Shown here in pieces: positions 24,840 through 35,641 of a stretch of DNA of 64,000 nt. A model generated the notes under the pieces. That model saw only the letters and a list, made by a program, of their open reading frames with translations, searched no databases and was not told the DNA's origin. Position numbers and translations under genes: made by a program. Source of the stretch: an uncultured Pseudomonadota bacterium (lineage in GTDB: Bacteria; Myxococcota_A; UBA796; GCA-2862545); the NCBI GenBank assembly GCA_913061235.1, contig CAJXTB010000021.1, positions 1 to 64,000 of the forward strand. The letters are read 5' to 3'. Within the stretch, counting starts at the first letter, position 1, and each line of letters begins with the position of its first letter.

Positions 24840-25271
24840 ATGGCCGGAGCGAAAGAGAGCATTGAGATCAACGCGAGCCCAGAGGTTGTGTTCGGGGTGA
24901 TCATCGCGTACGAAAAGTACCCGGAGTTCCTCGATGATGTGTCTGCTGTAAAGGTACTCTCCCGCGGGGACGGCACCGCGCGCATTGAGCAGACGCTGAG
25001 CTTGGTCAAAGAAGTGACCATGACGCTCAAGCTCACCGAGGTGGAAAACACCAGTGTGCGCTGGGTCACCGAAGGCGGGTCGAAGTTTTTGAAGAAGAAC
25101 GACGGCAGCTGGGAGCTCGAAGATCTGGGCAACGGTCGGACCCGTGCGACGTACGGACTCGATGTCGAGGTCGGTATGTGGGTGCCCAAGACCATCATCA
25201 ACAAGATGACTGGAAGCACCTTGCCTAAGACGCTTGAAGCTTTCAAGAAGCGCGCCGAAGCAGCGAGCTAG
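24840..25271 (+). CDS. SRPBCC/COQ10-START family protein
   Basis: A 143-residue protein from ATG 24840, preceded by a near-perfect AAAGGAGG 5 bases away; the GTG upstream in frame lacks this spacing. The opening IEINASPEVVFGVIIAYEKY and YPEFLDDVSAVKVLSR match the lipid- or ring-binding helix-grip fold (polyketide cyclase/COQ10-like). Continuing WVTEGGSKFLKKNDGSWELE and the final helix AFKKRAEAAS complete the family length. Such proteins bind hydrophobic ligands; the ligand here is unknown. Its stop shares CTAG with the convergent gene. Confidence 0.85.
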   Translation: MAGAKESIEINASPEVVFGVIIAYEKYPEFLDDVSAVKVLSRGDGTARIEQTLSLVKEVTMTLKLTEVENTSVRWVTEGGSKFLKKNDGSWELEDLGNGRTRATYGLDVEVGMWVPKTIINKMTGSTLPKTLEAFKKRAEAAS

Positions 25272-25795
25272 TCTACCCACTCAAGGAACACGTCTGGCTG
25301 GTGAAAGTCGGGCGCGTCTCCGGGCAGTACTGCTGTTGATGCATACGCGCGGCGGTCTGCCAGACCGTGAATCGACGTCGCGTTGACCCGCCAGGGAAGC
25401 GGGGGAAGCAGAGAGTCGTCAATGAAGGCGGTGGCGTTCCAACGATCACCGTCAATGTGCGCCTCGACCCTTAGTGGCAGGCCGCTCGCTGTCGGCTGAC
25501 GTACACCCCTCAACGTGAGCACCAAGTGATGGCCGGCGGGACCGACCTCAATTTCGGTGTACGGAATGGGGGAGCCGGGACCGGCGATGAATATCTCCAC
25601 GACCTCGAATTCCCATAGACCCGGCACTGAACTTGGCGGGGCCTCTGGAGCAGGGTCTCCGTAGAACGGGGCCCGGATCGTGATTTGCGCGCCACCTTCG
25701 ACCCTCCGCAACAACACTTCGACATGTTCTTGTCGTGCAAGGAGTTTGCCGCGCCAATCGCACGTGATGTCCAGTTTCACCGGTCCTCCAGCCAT
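25268..25795 (-). CDS. Carbohydrate-binding-like beta-sandwich protein (UPF0462/CBM9-like)
   Basis: A 175-residue cytoplasmic protein without signal peptide. The run LWEFEVVEIFIAG, then YTEIEVGPAGHHLVLTLRG and a late AYASTAVLPGDAPDFHQPD resembles the C4orf33/UPF0462 proteins and more distantly the CBM9-type beta-sandwich. I identify this by pattern only; ligand binding is plausible but untested. Begins at ATG 25795 and is followed by the shared CTAG stop. The 170 bases upstream, before the kinase at 25966, hold no other gene. Confidence 0.7.
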   Translation of the reverse strand: MAGGPVKLDITCDWRGKLLARQEHVEVLLRRVEGGAQITIRAPFYGDPAPEAPPSSVPGLWEFEVVEIFIAGPGSPIPYTEIEVGPAGHHLVLTLRGVRQPTASGLPLRVEAHIDGDRWNATAFIDDSLLPPLPWRVNATSIHGLADRRAYASTAVLPGDAPDFHQPDVFLEWVD

Positions 25796-25965
25796 CGTAA
25801 GGGCGCCGAAGACCTAGCGCGGTTGCCTCTTGGGCACCAAAACCAAGGTCTGAGGTTGCCGAAACGCCAAAGAACACGCTAGATGCGCCGGTCTGCATTT
25901 TGTGCGGGCCCTGTTCGACCTTCCCCAGGCGAACCTAAGAACTCTCACCCACTTGCGGAGGCGCC

Positions 25966-28008
25966 TTGCTGGCTCCCGGAGACACCATTGACCGGTACGA
26001 AGTTCGCGAGCGCATTGGCGCTGGCGGAACGGCCGTGGTGTATCACGTGACCCATGTCGCACTGGGGACCGAGCACGCGCTCAAAGTCCTCTCGGTGACC
26101 TCTCCGGTCATCCGCGACCGTATGCTGCAAGAAGGCCGCGTTCAGGCCAGCCTTAGACACCTCAACGTGGTGGCTGTGACGGACGTTCTAGACGTGAATG
26201 GCGCCCCTGGGCTGCTCATGGAGCACATCGAGGGACCGTCGCTTGAGGCCGCTCTTGAGAAGTTCCAGATTCCCTTGGCATCCGCTGAGGCGTTGTTCGT
26301 AGGTATTGTCAATGGCGTCCGTCAAGCCCACCACCATGGTCTCGTCCATCGGGACTTGAAGCCAGCGAATGTGTTGTTGGCGAGTACGCCGGATGGGTTT
26401 GTTCCCAAGGTCACAGACTTTGGTCTCGCGAAGGTCATCGCCGAAGCCGGAGCCGTTGGGACCGGACACACTCGAGCAGGCGTTGCTCTGGGAACTCCGG
26501 CCTACATGGCGCCTGAGCAGATCCGCGACGCTCGAAAGGTGGACCAGCGCGCTGACATCTTCGCACTCGGCTGCATTCTGTACGAACTTGTGACCAAGCA
26601 GCGCGTGTACCCAGGTACCGACACCATCGGCATCTACAACGCTGTGCTGGACGCTGAGTTCATTGCTCCCCGTGAGTTGGTTTCGGACTTGCCGGACCGT
26701 ATTGAGAACGCCATCCTGGGTGCGTTGGTTCAAGACAAGAAGAGCCGCATTCCGGACTGCTCCACGTTGTTGGAGGTCTTGGCTGGGAACAAGGTGTGGA
26801 CCATCCCGGCGCGTATCGAAGGGTTCCGTCCGCAGAACACCGAAGAGTTGGGTGTCTTGCCCGAGATCAGTGCGCCGCCGGTAGATGCGCCTGTCCTCAC
26901 CATGGCTCGCCCGAGCACTCTGGACGTTGCACAAGAAGCGCATGTTCCCGAGCCGAAAGCGTCTGCACCCCCGCCGGTCGAGGATGACCTCGCGGACATT
27001 CTGGAGTTGCCGAAGGAATCGCCTGCGCCCGCTCCTGTGTCGGATGCAGAACTCCACCGGTTGTCCACTGGACCCAGTCTTACCGAAGAGCTTGAGCTAC
27101 TCGGTGGGGGCGAAATCCCCTACGTGGACGAAGCTCCCGCGCTTGTTGAACCCGTTCACGTCGCGCCCGAGCCTCCCGCTCAACCGGAAGTAGCCTCCGA
27201 AGAGCGAGAGGCGAATGGCCCTCCTGAGGTAGCGCCCGCGCCGGACCGTTTCGATTCAGTTGACGCATACGACGAAGGCGTGGCCCTAGACGTCGATGAT
27301 GATGATGATTTGTACCCGGGTCGTCGTCGCAAGCTTCCATGGCTGATCGGTGGCAGCATCGCTCTTGTGGCCTTCCTGTTGATGTTGACCATCGGCGGTG
27401 GCGGGTACCTGGCCTGGCAAGCAATCACGGAACGTGATGGCAATCCGTCGGATGGCAATCCAGATGTCCTCGCCACCGTGCCAGACATTGAGGAGCCGTC
27501 TCCGAATACGGTCGATGCCGACACCAATGCTACGGCCGACGGTACCGAGGCCCCACAGGTTGCAGAGGTTCCAGAGCCCGTTGAAGTGGTCGAGCCCGTT
27601 GCTCCCGCGCCCGCACCCGCCCCAGTCGTTCCCACCCGACGCATTGGCAATCCAGCGCCAGTCACACCGACTCCGGTGACCCCGGTACCTGCACCGCAGC
27701 CAATCTCGCGCCCCGCACCTGCTCCCGCACCCGTTGTGGCGCCAGCACCCGCACCTCAAACGGCCCCCACACCCCGCGAGCCCGTCACCGTGAAGGTTCT
27801 GTCCGACCCACCAACGGCGTCGATTCAGGTCTCTGGTGTCAGCGGTCGTACACCGGCCAAGCTCGACTTAACGCCGGGAATGCAGTCGCTGACGCTCACG
27901 AGTGGTGACCGAAGCGAGACAGTGACCATTCGCCCCACAATCTCGGGTGCGAATATCTTCTGCTACAGCTTCCCAGAGAGCCGCCTGTACACGGGTCGCT
28001 GTCCGTGA
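25966..28008 (+). CDS. Membrane Ser/Thr protein kinase with C-terminal PEGA-like domain
   Basis: A 680-residue Hanks-type kinase starting at TTG 25966 (GGAGG just upstream; no earlier ATG keeps the kinase start). The glycine loop is RIGAGGTAVVY (16-26), the ATP-binding Lys is Lys40, the helix C Glu is Glu56. HRDLKPAN (128-135), DFG (151-153) and MAPEQ (181-185) follow, so it should be active. A long acidic Pro/Glu-rich linker leads to a transmembrane helix at about 459-481, preceded by an Arg/Lys patch. After it come a Pro/Ala-rich stretch and a PEGA-like end (VTVKVLSDPPTASIQVSG), probably periplasmic. This is a transmembrane sensor kinase typical of Myxococcota. The SGNH hydrolase starts in its stop codon. 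Confidence 0.93.
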   Translation: MLAPGDTIDRYEVRERIGAGGTAVVYHVTHVALGTEHALKVLSVTSPVIRDRMLQEGRVQASLRHLNVVAVTDVLDVNGAPGLLMEHIEGPSLEAALEKFQIPLASAEALFVGIVNGVRQAHHHGLVHRDLKPANVLLASTPDGFVPKVTDFGLAKVIAEAGAVGTGHTRAGVALGTPAYMAPEQIRDARKVDQRADIFALGCILYELVTKQRVYPGTDTIGIYNAVLDAEFIAPRELVSDLPDRIENAILGALVQDKKSRIPDCSTLLEVLAGNKVWTIPARIEGFRPQNTEELGVLPEISAPPVDAPVLTMARPSTLDVAQEAHVPEPKASAPPPVEDDLADILELPKESPAPAPVSDAELHRLSTGPSLTEELELLGGGEIPYVDEAPALVEPVHVAPEPPAQPEVASEEREANGPPEVAPAPDRFDSVDAYDEGVALDVDDDDDLYPGRRRKLPWLIGGSIALVAFLLMLTIGGGGYLAWQAITERDGNPSDGNPDVLATVPDIEEPSPNTVDADTNATADGTEAPQVAEVPEPVEVVEPVAPAPAPAPVVPTRRIGNPAPVTPTPVTPVPAPQPISRPAPAPAPVVAPAPAPQTAPTPREPVTVKVLSDPPTASIQVSGVSGRTPAKLDLTPGMQSLTLTSGDRSETVTIRPTISGANIFCYSFPESRLYTGRCP

Positions 28009-28730
28009 GACCCCGCGTCCGTGACGCGCTCTTGCTGCCTCTCTTACTCCCGTTTGCCATCGTTCAAGGTCGCAAGGTGCGTCGCGACACGCCGGTGCTA
28101 CCCGAAGCCGCTGGTGAACGGCATGGCGTGCTGGGAGCCGGGACTCCGCTTCGCCTTGTGACGCTCGGGGATTCAACCATCGCTGGGGTGGGGTTGGCAG
28201 ACATGGGTGACACCGTCACGGTTCAGCTGGCTCAGCGCTTGGCGAGGTCCCATCAGGTGCAGTGGCGGGCCATCGGCAAGACCGGGGCAACGTCGGCGAC
28301 TGCACTGACGGAGCTCGTGCCCCAGCTACGAGGGGCTGGCGCGGATGTGGTCGTGGTCTCCCTTGGCGTCAACGACGCACTGAAGGGCGCAACCCGTCGT
28401 GGATTCGCGCGTCGCATCTCGGTGTTGATTGAAGGGATTCGTGCTCAAGTGGGCGCAGTTCCCGTCATTGTCTCGGGGCTTCCGCCGCTTGGAGACTTTG
28501 TGCTTCTGCCGTCTGCGCCTCGCAGATTTGCGGGCATTCGCGGCCGGGCATTGGATGCCGGCCTTGCAGACGTCGCCAACAGCGTCTCGGATGTGATCCA
28601 CTTGCCGCTTGTGTTTGGCCCATTGGACCAAGCCTTCGCGGCGGATGGCTTTCATCCCGGCACAGACGCACATGCGTCATGGGCCGAACAGCTGCTTCCT
28701 CATGTCTTGCAGGTCAGTGCTGGACGTTGA
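28005..28730 (+). CDS. SGNH/GDSL-type hydrolase
   Basis: A 241-residue esterase/lipase-like protein. GTG 28005 overlaps the kinase stop (GTGA). The N-terminus is hydrophobic (DALLLPLLLPFAIVQG), possibly an uncleaved anchor. Block I is LVTLGDSTIAGVG with the nucleophile Ser; the Gly block is in AIGKTGATS, the Asn block is VVSLGVNDALKG, and block V is DGFHPGTDAH with Asp and His. This is the complete catalytic set. Targets could be acyl groups of lipids, peptidoglycan or glycans. Coupling with a kinase suggests linked expression rather than an obvious pathway. Confidence 0.88.
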   Translation: MRPRVRDALLLPLLLPFAIVQGRKVRRDTPVLPEAAGERHGVLGAGTPLRLVTLGDSTIAGVGLADMGDTVTVQLAQRLARSHQVQWRAIGKTGATSATALTELVPQLRGAGADVVVVSLGVNDALKGATRRGFARRISVLIEGIRAQVGAVPVIVSGLPPLGDFVLLPSAPRRFAGIRGRALDAGLADVANSVSDVIHLPLVFGPLDQAFAADGFHPGTDAHASWAEQLLPHVLQVSAGR

Positions 28731-28860
28731 CCGCAAAGACATTGTCGTTCACCTGAATCGTGGAAATGTCTTCGGGGGCATCAAACGACGCACGGAGAGA
28801 CACGAGTGCAAGGGCGAGCAACAGAACAGGAATGGCGAATAGCAAGGGTGCAGGGCGCAC
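28714..28860 (-). CDS. Small membrane or secreted protein (48 residues)
   Basis: An open frame from GTG 28860 with GGAGG 6 bases upstream. The product opens MRPAPLLFAIPVLLLALALV, one hydrophobic helix, then about 26 hydrophilic residues (SFDAPEDISTIQVND and further). It overlaps the 3' end of the hydrolase gene by 17 bases on the other strand and fills an otherwise empty 200-base gap. Good ribosome site and a sharp hydrophobic/hydrophilic split favour a real gene; its shortness keeps it tentative. No family recognised. Confidence 0.5.
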   Translation of the reverse strand: MRPAPLLFAIPVLLLALALVSLRASFDAPEDISTIQVNDNVFAVNVQH

Positions 28861-28946
28861 GGAACACCTCCATTTAGTAGGTGTTCAGAGCGCCGAAAAA
28901 GTTCATGTGGAAAGCGTCAACTTCCACACTTCCGTAAGATTTGGCC

Positions 28947-30140
28947 CTATTCAGCCGGCTCGCCGCACACGATGTCTGCGCGAATGTCGTAGAGAGACGT
29001 CAACTCTTGGGCGTCGATGCGCACCTTGTTGTCGTTCATCTCAGTCACCGTAGAAATCGCGACGGTGCCGTCAGCAGTCGTTGCGATGCCTTCCACGCCG
29101 TTGGTGACGGGAGTTCCAATCGCAATGCCATCCGCGGCAGACGAGGTCACGGTGACCACTGTCGTGCATTCGCTCTGAACGGGGACCGACCACCAGTCGG
29201 AACCAGCCACGCCGCAGAGGGCGCCGCTGACGGTCACGCCGTCGCGAAGCTGAATAGCGGTTGTTGATACATTGTTTTGCCACACATCGTTGCTGTCGGT
29301 CGTGCAGTCGAGCGGGGCGGCATCGGGGCAGCTGACGCGTGTAGACAGGTCATAGACCAGGGTGGTTGACGCCTCAACGCCGATTGCGTCAGTGGGCGCT
29401 CCGAGGGTCCGCAGGCCGAGCCCAACCGCTCCTGGAGTGCCCACTGCGACGGTCACTCCTGTGTCGTCGGTCAGGGTCAGCGACACATCGGTGATCGCAA
29501 CATCGAGGGGCTGAAGGGTGACATCGAGTGCACAACCGTCGAGCAGTGTGGTGGGTGCGGCATACCAGTCTGGGTCGCCAACGCAGCCGTCTGCCATGAC
29601 GGGGAACGACACGGAAGCCGCGGTCTCGCGGGTGTCGTTGTCTTCAAAGTCGTCGGGTAGTTCGCACGGTTCGCACTCGGCGGACACGCTCAAGCGGTAC
29701 GCATTTTCGGCACCGAAGAAACCGACAACGCGGGCTTGTACAGTGGTCGCTTCTTCTACGAAGAATCGTGCAGATTCGTCATCCGTAGTGCTTGCGCTCA
29801 CTGCGATTCGGTCTTCGCCGTTGTAGATCTCCAGGTCCAGGTCGCCTTGGTCGGTCGCAAAGTCCAGATCGACGACTGTGACACAGCCCGCAGTGGCATC
29901 AATCTCGAACCAGTCCTCGTCACCGGCACAAACCTGTGCTGAAACGGGCAGCATCTCTGGACGAATGGCCGTAGCGCCGCTGTCGTTTTCTTCGAGTAGG
30001 TCTTCCGGACATGGGGGTGCGGTGTCCGCGGTATCCGACGTTCCCGGTACGATATCGGTTCCACCATTCGTGTCGGAGTCATCTGGAAGGCTGGGGCAGG
30101 CACACAGGGCGAGAACGGCGACAATGGCTGAGCGGGACAA
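28947..30140 (-). CDS. Lipoprotein with repeated PPC-type domains
   Basis: A 397-residue lipoprotein from TTG 30140, with GGAG 7 bases upstream. Signal peptide with a lipobox-like L-C-A-C (Cys15). A Thr/Asp-rich linker follows, then three or so repeats opening with a L-E-E-N-D / F-E-D-N-D phrase, then a C-x-G-D-x-D-W-[FY] phrase (for example CAGDEDWFEI and CVGDPDWYA). This is the usual beginning of bacterial pre-peptidase C-terminal (PPC) domains, which are beta-sandwiches found in secreted enzymes. No catalytic domain is attached. Probably a surface protein. It diverges from the gene at 30316. Confidence 0.83.
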   Translation of the reverse strand: MSRSAIVAVLALCACPSLPDDSDTNGGTDIVPGTSDTADTAPPCPEDLLEENDSGATAIRPEMLPVSAQVCAGDEDWFEIDATAGCVTVVDLDFATDQGDLDLEIYNGEDRIAVSASTTDDESARFFVEEATTVQARVVGFFGAENAYRLSVSAECEPCELPDDFEDNDTRETAASVSFPVMADGCVGDPDWYAAPTTLLDGCALDVTLQPLDVAITDVSLTLTDDTGVTVAVGTPGAVGLGLRTLGAPTDAIGVEASTTLVYDLSTRVSCPDAAPLDCTTDSNDVWQNNVSTTAIQLRDGVTVSGALCGVAGSDWWSVPVQSECTTVVTVTSSAADGIAIGTPVTNGVEGIATTADGTVAISTVTEMNDNKVRIDAQELTSLYDIRADIVCGEPAE

Positions 30141-30315
30141 TCAGGTCTCCTAGAGTGGGACCACCTTTGCCTGTTCCGACCGCCCCCGCAACGGGAATGG
30201 TGTGGCCAGACGCGGGTAATGTGGGCGTGTGACAGAACCGTGTTACGGGCGCCGGCTTGCGCGGGCTTCGAATAGCATCGGATGAACCGTACAGTGGTCA
30301 GGTGTGGAGGTGGTG

Positions 30316-31284
30316 GTGATTTGGCTCATGTTTTCTGTGGCACTGGCTGACCCGTGTCCCGACATCGCCGATACCGTGCTTCAAGCCAGTCTGGCGTTCG
30401 AAGACGCCGAAGTGGACCAGGCTCGTGGTCTGATCGATACGGCAATGTCTGGTTTGAGCTGCCAAACGTCTCCAATCGATGGCGCAGTTCTCGCCGACTT
30501 GTATGGGTTTGATGCCGTGGTCTCGTACAGCTCCGGGGATGACGAGCGGACGGACACAGCTCTGACTCGCCTACGCACGGCCTTTCCGCAGGTCGAGTCG
30601 CACCCCATGTTTGGTCCTGAGCTCGTTGAGCGTTCTCAAGCCGCTGCCCTTCGGGCGGGCGAACCAACCGCGACCCTCACCCTTGTTGAGGGGCGCCGTC
30701 TGTGGGTAGATGGTCGTTCTGCACAGCTAGATACGCCGCTGGAGTTGGTGCCGGGAATGCACCTGATGCAGAGCAATGGTGGTGCCGGCGTGCTCACCGC
30801 TTGGATGGACGTGCAAGGAACAGTGGACGCCGTCATTGACGATGGCGTCACGCTCAAGCAGCCGCGTCGGTCACGTCCCGAGCGCCCAGACCGTTCTTCG
30901 GAGCGCCCAGACCGTTCCGAACGCCCTGCTCGTTCTGAGCGCGTTGCGGGAGACAAGCGTCGCCATCGCGGAGGCTTGTTGGCGGTCGGAGCTTTGACTG
31001 CCGCTGCTGGCGGTGGGGCCCTGGTGTACGGCTGGCAGGCCGAACAGTCGTTCAACACCAACCCCTTTGATGCCGCTCGCTACGGCGAATGTGTGCTAGC
31101 AGACGCTTGCTACGGTGACGCGCGGATTTCGGCGATTCAGTCTGACGCAAGGCGCGTGCGGATTGCCTACATCGCCGGCTACGCTCTGACTGCCCTCGGT
31201 GTGGGTATTGTGGGCACGGAATTGTTGATCTTGCCGGAACCGAAGGGTGATGGCGGCACTGTTGGGCTCAGGGGGACGTTCTGA
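30316..31284 (+). CDS. Secreted protein with basic Arg/Pro repeats and two C-terminal membrane segments
   Basis: A 322-residue product if GTG 30316 is used: GGAGG at 30306-30310 gives ideal spacing, though GTG triplets at 30304-30313 and ATG 30328 are in frame. A signal peptide (IWLMFSVALA) precedes a helical domain (about 12-150), then a beta segment with a VPGMH turn. Residues about 192-216 contain the repeat RPERPDR/SERPDRSERP, and two hydrophobic helices follow (LLAVGALTAAAGGGALVYG; IAYIAGYALTALGVGIVG). The plan resembles the gene at 1820. The role is unknown, perhaps an envelope protein. The next lipoprotein gene overlaps its stop by one base. Confidence 0.75.
   Translation: MIWLMFSVALADPCPDIADTVLQASLAFEDAEVDQARGLIDTAMSGLSCQTSPIDGAVLADLYGFDAVVSYSSGDDERTDTALTRLRTAFPQVESHPMFGPELVERSQAAALRAGEPTATLTLVEGRRLWVDGRSAQLDTPLELVPGMHLMQSNGGAGVLTAWMDVQGTVDAVIDDGVTLKQPRRSRPERPDRSSERPDRSERPARSERVAGDKRRHRGGLLAVGALTAAAGGGALVYGWQAEQSFNTNPFDAARYGECVLADACYGDARISAIQSDARRVRIAYIAGYALTALGVGIVGTELLILPEPKGDGGTVGLRGTF
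30880..30938 (+). repeat. Short coding direct repeat (Arg-Pro/Ser-Glu-Arg)
   Basis: The 17-mer GAGCGCCCAGACCGTTC occurs at 30880-30896 and 30901-30917, period 21 bases, with a degenerate third unit to about 30938. It encodes the ERPDRS repeat of the preceding gene. Such periodic coding repeats can change copy number by slippage. Confidence 0.8.
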
Positions 31285-32441
31285 TGCGTCATACACTACT
31301 TGGTTGCTCGCTCTTGCTCAGCGGATGCTGGTTGTCAGACGACGAGATTGTGGACCGCTATGACCCGGGCGCCGTGGAGCCTGACACGAGCGTCAGTGAC
31401 GTCCCGACGACAGACGTCCTGAGCGTAGAGCCTGACTTTGGGACCAACTCTGGTGAACAACTCGTGGTCATCGAGGTGGACGCCGTTGGCGAGGACCTCA
31501 CTGTGACTTTCGGTGGGGAGTTCGCCGAAGTCGTCTCCATAGATGGCGCCTCTCTGACCGTGCGCACACCGCGTGGGGCCGAGGGGGCGACGGATGTTGT
31601 TGTGTCTTCCGGCGGCGGCTCAGCCACTCTGGAAGATGGCTACTGGTACTGGGAAGACGCTGCGGGTACGTTTGGAACCCTTGGAGACGTCACCTTCTAC
31701 GACTACAGAGGCGACCTGGCGCGGCTTGGCTATGTGGACTCCACCTTGGTCGATATTCGTGTGGTGGAAGGGTCTTTTGATGACTTCTCAGCGGGGTACA
31801 GCCGGACGCTCGATGCCTGTCAGCTCGGTGGCAACCCAAACAACACGCCCCTTCTCGACCTGCAGAGTCCAGACATTCAGCTGCGCACCGCGAATGGTGA
31901 GGCCCGTTCCGTGGCGTACGACGCCGAGTCCGGCAACTACTCCGGAGAGCTCTCCGCTGGTGGTCCAACAAATGGCGTGGTCTACGACATGTTGCCGTTT
32001 CAGGGGACCGGCCTGTTCCCGAGTTTCGGCATCGAGCCCATCGCCGATCTGGCGGGCTCGTTTGTCGTTGAACAGCCCGACTTCAATGCCGTACGGTTGT
32101 TCACCGAGTCCATCGGTCAGGATGTGGGTCAAAACAGTTTCATGGTGGAATGGACCCAGCCAGATGAGGCGGACTACGTCATCATTGAGCTTGTACGTTG
32201 GGGACCGAACGCCAGCAATACCGAGTGGCAAGTTGCAGAACGGGCGTCATGCGTTGTGGAAGACGACGGATCCTTCAGCATTCCGGGCTCGGTCTGGACT
32301 CAGTGGAGTTTGGGCGCGCCACTAGACATCTACATCAGCCGGGTTCGTACGACTGAGACGGTGTTGCCGCACAACAATGCCATCAATGGCGTGGTTGGGC
32401 GCTCAAGTATTGGCGGCACGGTCTGGCAGGCTTTGTTCTAG
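31284..32441 (+). CDS. Lipoprotein with IPT/TIG-like domain
   Basis: A 385-residue lipoprotein whose ATG 31284 overlaps the previous stop by one base (TGATG), so it is probably coupled to that gene. Signal peptide ends L-S-G-C (Cys15). Residues about 45-115 form an IPT/TIG-like immunoglobulin fold: LSVEPDFGTNSGEQLVVI opens it and TDVVVSSGGGSATLEDGYWY closes it, typical of TIG domains in surface and cell-binding proteins. The remaining 250 residues look beta-rich and are unfamiliar. Probably exposed on the outer membrane; function unknown. Confidence 0.8.
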   Translation: MRHTLLGCSLLLSGCWLSDDEIVDRYDPGAVEPDTSVSDVPTTDVLSVEPDFGTNSGEQLVVIEVDAVGEDLTVTFGGEFAEVVSIDGASLTVRTPRGAEGATDVVVSSGGGSATLEDGYWYWEDAAGTFGTLGDVTFYDYRGDLARLGYVDSTLVDIRVVEGSFDDFSAGYSRTLDACQLGGNPNNTPLLDLQSPDIQLRTANGEARSVAYDAESGNYSGELSAGGPTNGVVYDMLPFQGTGLFPSFGIEPIADLAGSFVVEQPDFNAVRLFTESIGQDVGQNSFMVEWTQPDEADYVIIELVRWGPNASNTEWQVAERASCVVEDDGSFSIPGSVWTQWSLGAPLDIYISRVRTTETVLPHNNAINGVVGRSSIGGTVWQALF

Positions 32442-32483
32442 CCAGAAACAGCTGCGAGCCTCCTACGCTAGGATGCATGACCT

Positions 32484-33514
<1,031 letters not shown>

Positions 33515-33518
<4 letters not shown>

Positions 33519-35641
33519 CCGCACTGCTCCTGCTTTTAGCGACGGCTTCGGCCTCGGAAGTGACCGTCTGGCATTCGTACTCGGGTGCCGAACAAGCCGC
33601 ATTGGAGCAGGTTGCCGACGACTGGGAGTCGACGCACCCTGATGATCGAGTGTCGTTGGTTGCGCTGCCCTTCGGTGGCTTTGATACCAAGGTTGATACC
33701 GCCATCCCGCGTGGGAACGGGCCCGACTTGTTCATCGCCGCTCATGGAAACGTTGCCAAGTGGGTGCTTGAGGGCGTGATTGAGCCGTGGACGTCGGACA
33801 CCACCGGCATTGCACCGGTTGGTTTGGACGCATTCACCGTAGACGAGCAGCTCTGGGGCCTGCCCATCGCGACCAAGTCGCTCGTGTTGCTGTACGACCC
33901 CAGCCGCATCGCGTCGCCTCCGCAGACCACCGATGAGTTGATTGCGATGGCCCGTGCCGAGACCGCTGATGGTCACTATGGACTTGCGTACCAGGCGGCG
34001 GACCCATACTTTCACGCGCCATGGATGCACGCCTTTGGTGCGGTTGCAATCGACGACGATGGCACTGTTTCCCTGGACGGCGATGCCCAAGTTCAGTCCT
34101 TTGCCTTCGCGCGTCGACTCGCCGTCGATGAGGGCATTGCGCCCACACAGCCCACCGGCGAGCTGGTGTCGCGACTGTACGAAGACGGCGATGTGACCTT
34201 TGTGATCAGCGGTCCTTGGTTCACCGCAGATCTGTCCCGTCCAGTTGCTGCAGCACCGTTTCCGATGGTGAGCGAGACCGGCCTTCCCGCACGGCCTTAC
34301 CTGACGGTGGACGGGATCTACCAGGCGAAAGGAGCCCCTTCTCCGGAGCTCGCCCAGGACCTGGCATGGGCCATCGCCAGCGCGCATGGGGCCCAGACCC
34401 GCCAAGATGTAGGCGGTCAGGCTGTGACGTGGACAGCAACGACAGGTGCGTCGCCTCTGGTTCAGACATTGAGAACGCAGGCAGAGACCGCGATTCCTAT
34501 GCCCACCCACCCCGACATCTCGGCGGTGTGGGAGGCTCAGGCGTACGCGCTTCGGCGGGTCATGCGGGGGTCTGCATCACCGGAACGTGCGGGTCGAGAG
34601 GCCCAAGCACGCTTTGAACAGCTTCAGCAGAAGGACGTCGTCGAGGTCTCGCGCTCCCCGTACATTGCCGCGTTTGGGGTGCTCTTGCTCGGCCTTGTCG
34701 GCATGTTGGTGGTTCGCCTTCGCAATCCGGAGCTTCGCAATGAGCTCGCGGCAACGAAGTGGGACTACTTCTGGATTGGACCTGCCGCGCTGGCCATGAT
34801 TGCGTTGGTGGTCACGCCATTCGTGCTGGGTGCTGCCGTCTCGCTGTATGCGTACCAAGGCGGCGAGTGGACCTTCGTTGGATTGTCGCATTTTTCCGAC
34901 ATCCTGCTGTCGCGTGATTTCCCAATTACCTCGCCCATGTCCTTCTTCTACACCTTGGCCGTGACCATTTTGTGGACCGTGACCAACCTGACCTTGCACG
35001 TGAGCATTGGCGTGGCGTTGGCGCTGGTGCTTCGTGAGCCGTGGATTCGTATGCGCGGAATGTGGCGCGCTCTGCTCATCCTGCCGTGGGCCGTCCCAAA
35101 CTACATCACTGCCCTCATCTGGAAGTCCATGTTCCATGCGCAGTATGGAGCCATCAATAAGCTGCTTGCGATTGTGACCCCTGGACCTGGCCCGGTTGAG
35201 TTTGACTGGTTCGCGCAGTTCTCCACGAGCTTTGCTGCGAATCTGGCCACCAACACCTGGCTCGGCTTTCCGTTCATGATGGTGGTGACGTTGGGAGCCC
35301 TCCAGGCGATTCCGAAGGACCTGGAAGAGGCCGCTGAGGTCGACGGCGCCGGCTACCTCACCCGTCTACGCCATGTGGTCTGGCCGCTGCTTCGGCCGGC
35401 GCTACTTCCAGCCATTCTGCTCGGAAGCGTGTGGACGTTCAACATGTTCAACGTCGTGTACTTGGTGAGCTCTGGTGAGCCCGATGGCTCGACCGAGATT
35501 CTGATCAGCGAGGCTTACCGGTGGGCGTTTAGTCGGAACAACCAGTACGGCTATGCGGCTGCGTATGCAGTGCTCATCTTCGGCGTGTTGTTGGTGTACA
35601 GTCGTGCTGCGAACCGCCTTGTCGGCCGGAAGGTGCTGTAA
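33515..35641 (+). CDS. Fused solute-binding protein and permease (MalE-MalF fusion)
   Basis: A 708-residue protein starting at ATG 33515 inside the preceding stop. Residues 1-14 are a signal-like segment; 15-380 form a complete extracellular solute-binding protein of the MalE class (VTVWHSYSGAEQ at the start, GPDLFIAAHGN, GLPIATKSLVLLYD, and GDVTFVISGPW). A hydrophobic helix at about 384-402 links it to residues 410-708, a MalF-type permease with six or so membrane helices and the EAA loop KDLEEAAEVDGAGY (601-614). Normally MalE and MalF are separate; here one SBP is tethered to the transporter. A fusion of this kind is known to me from Bdellovibrio. No frameshift is seen, so it is a real fusion. 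Confidence 0.93.
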
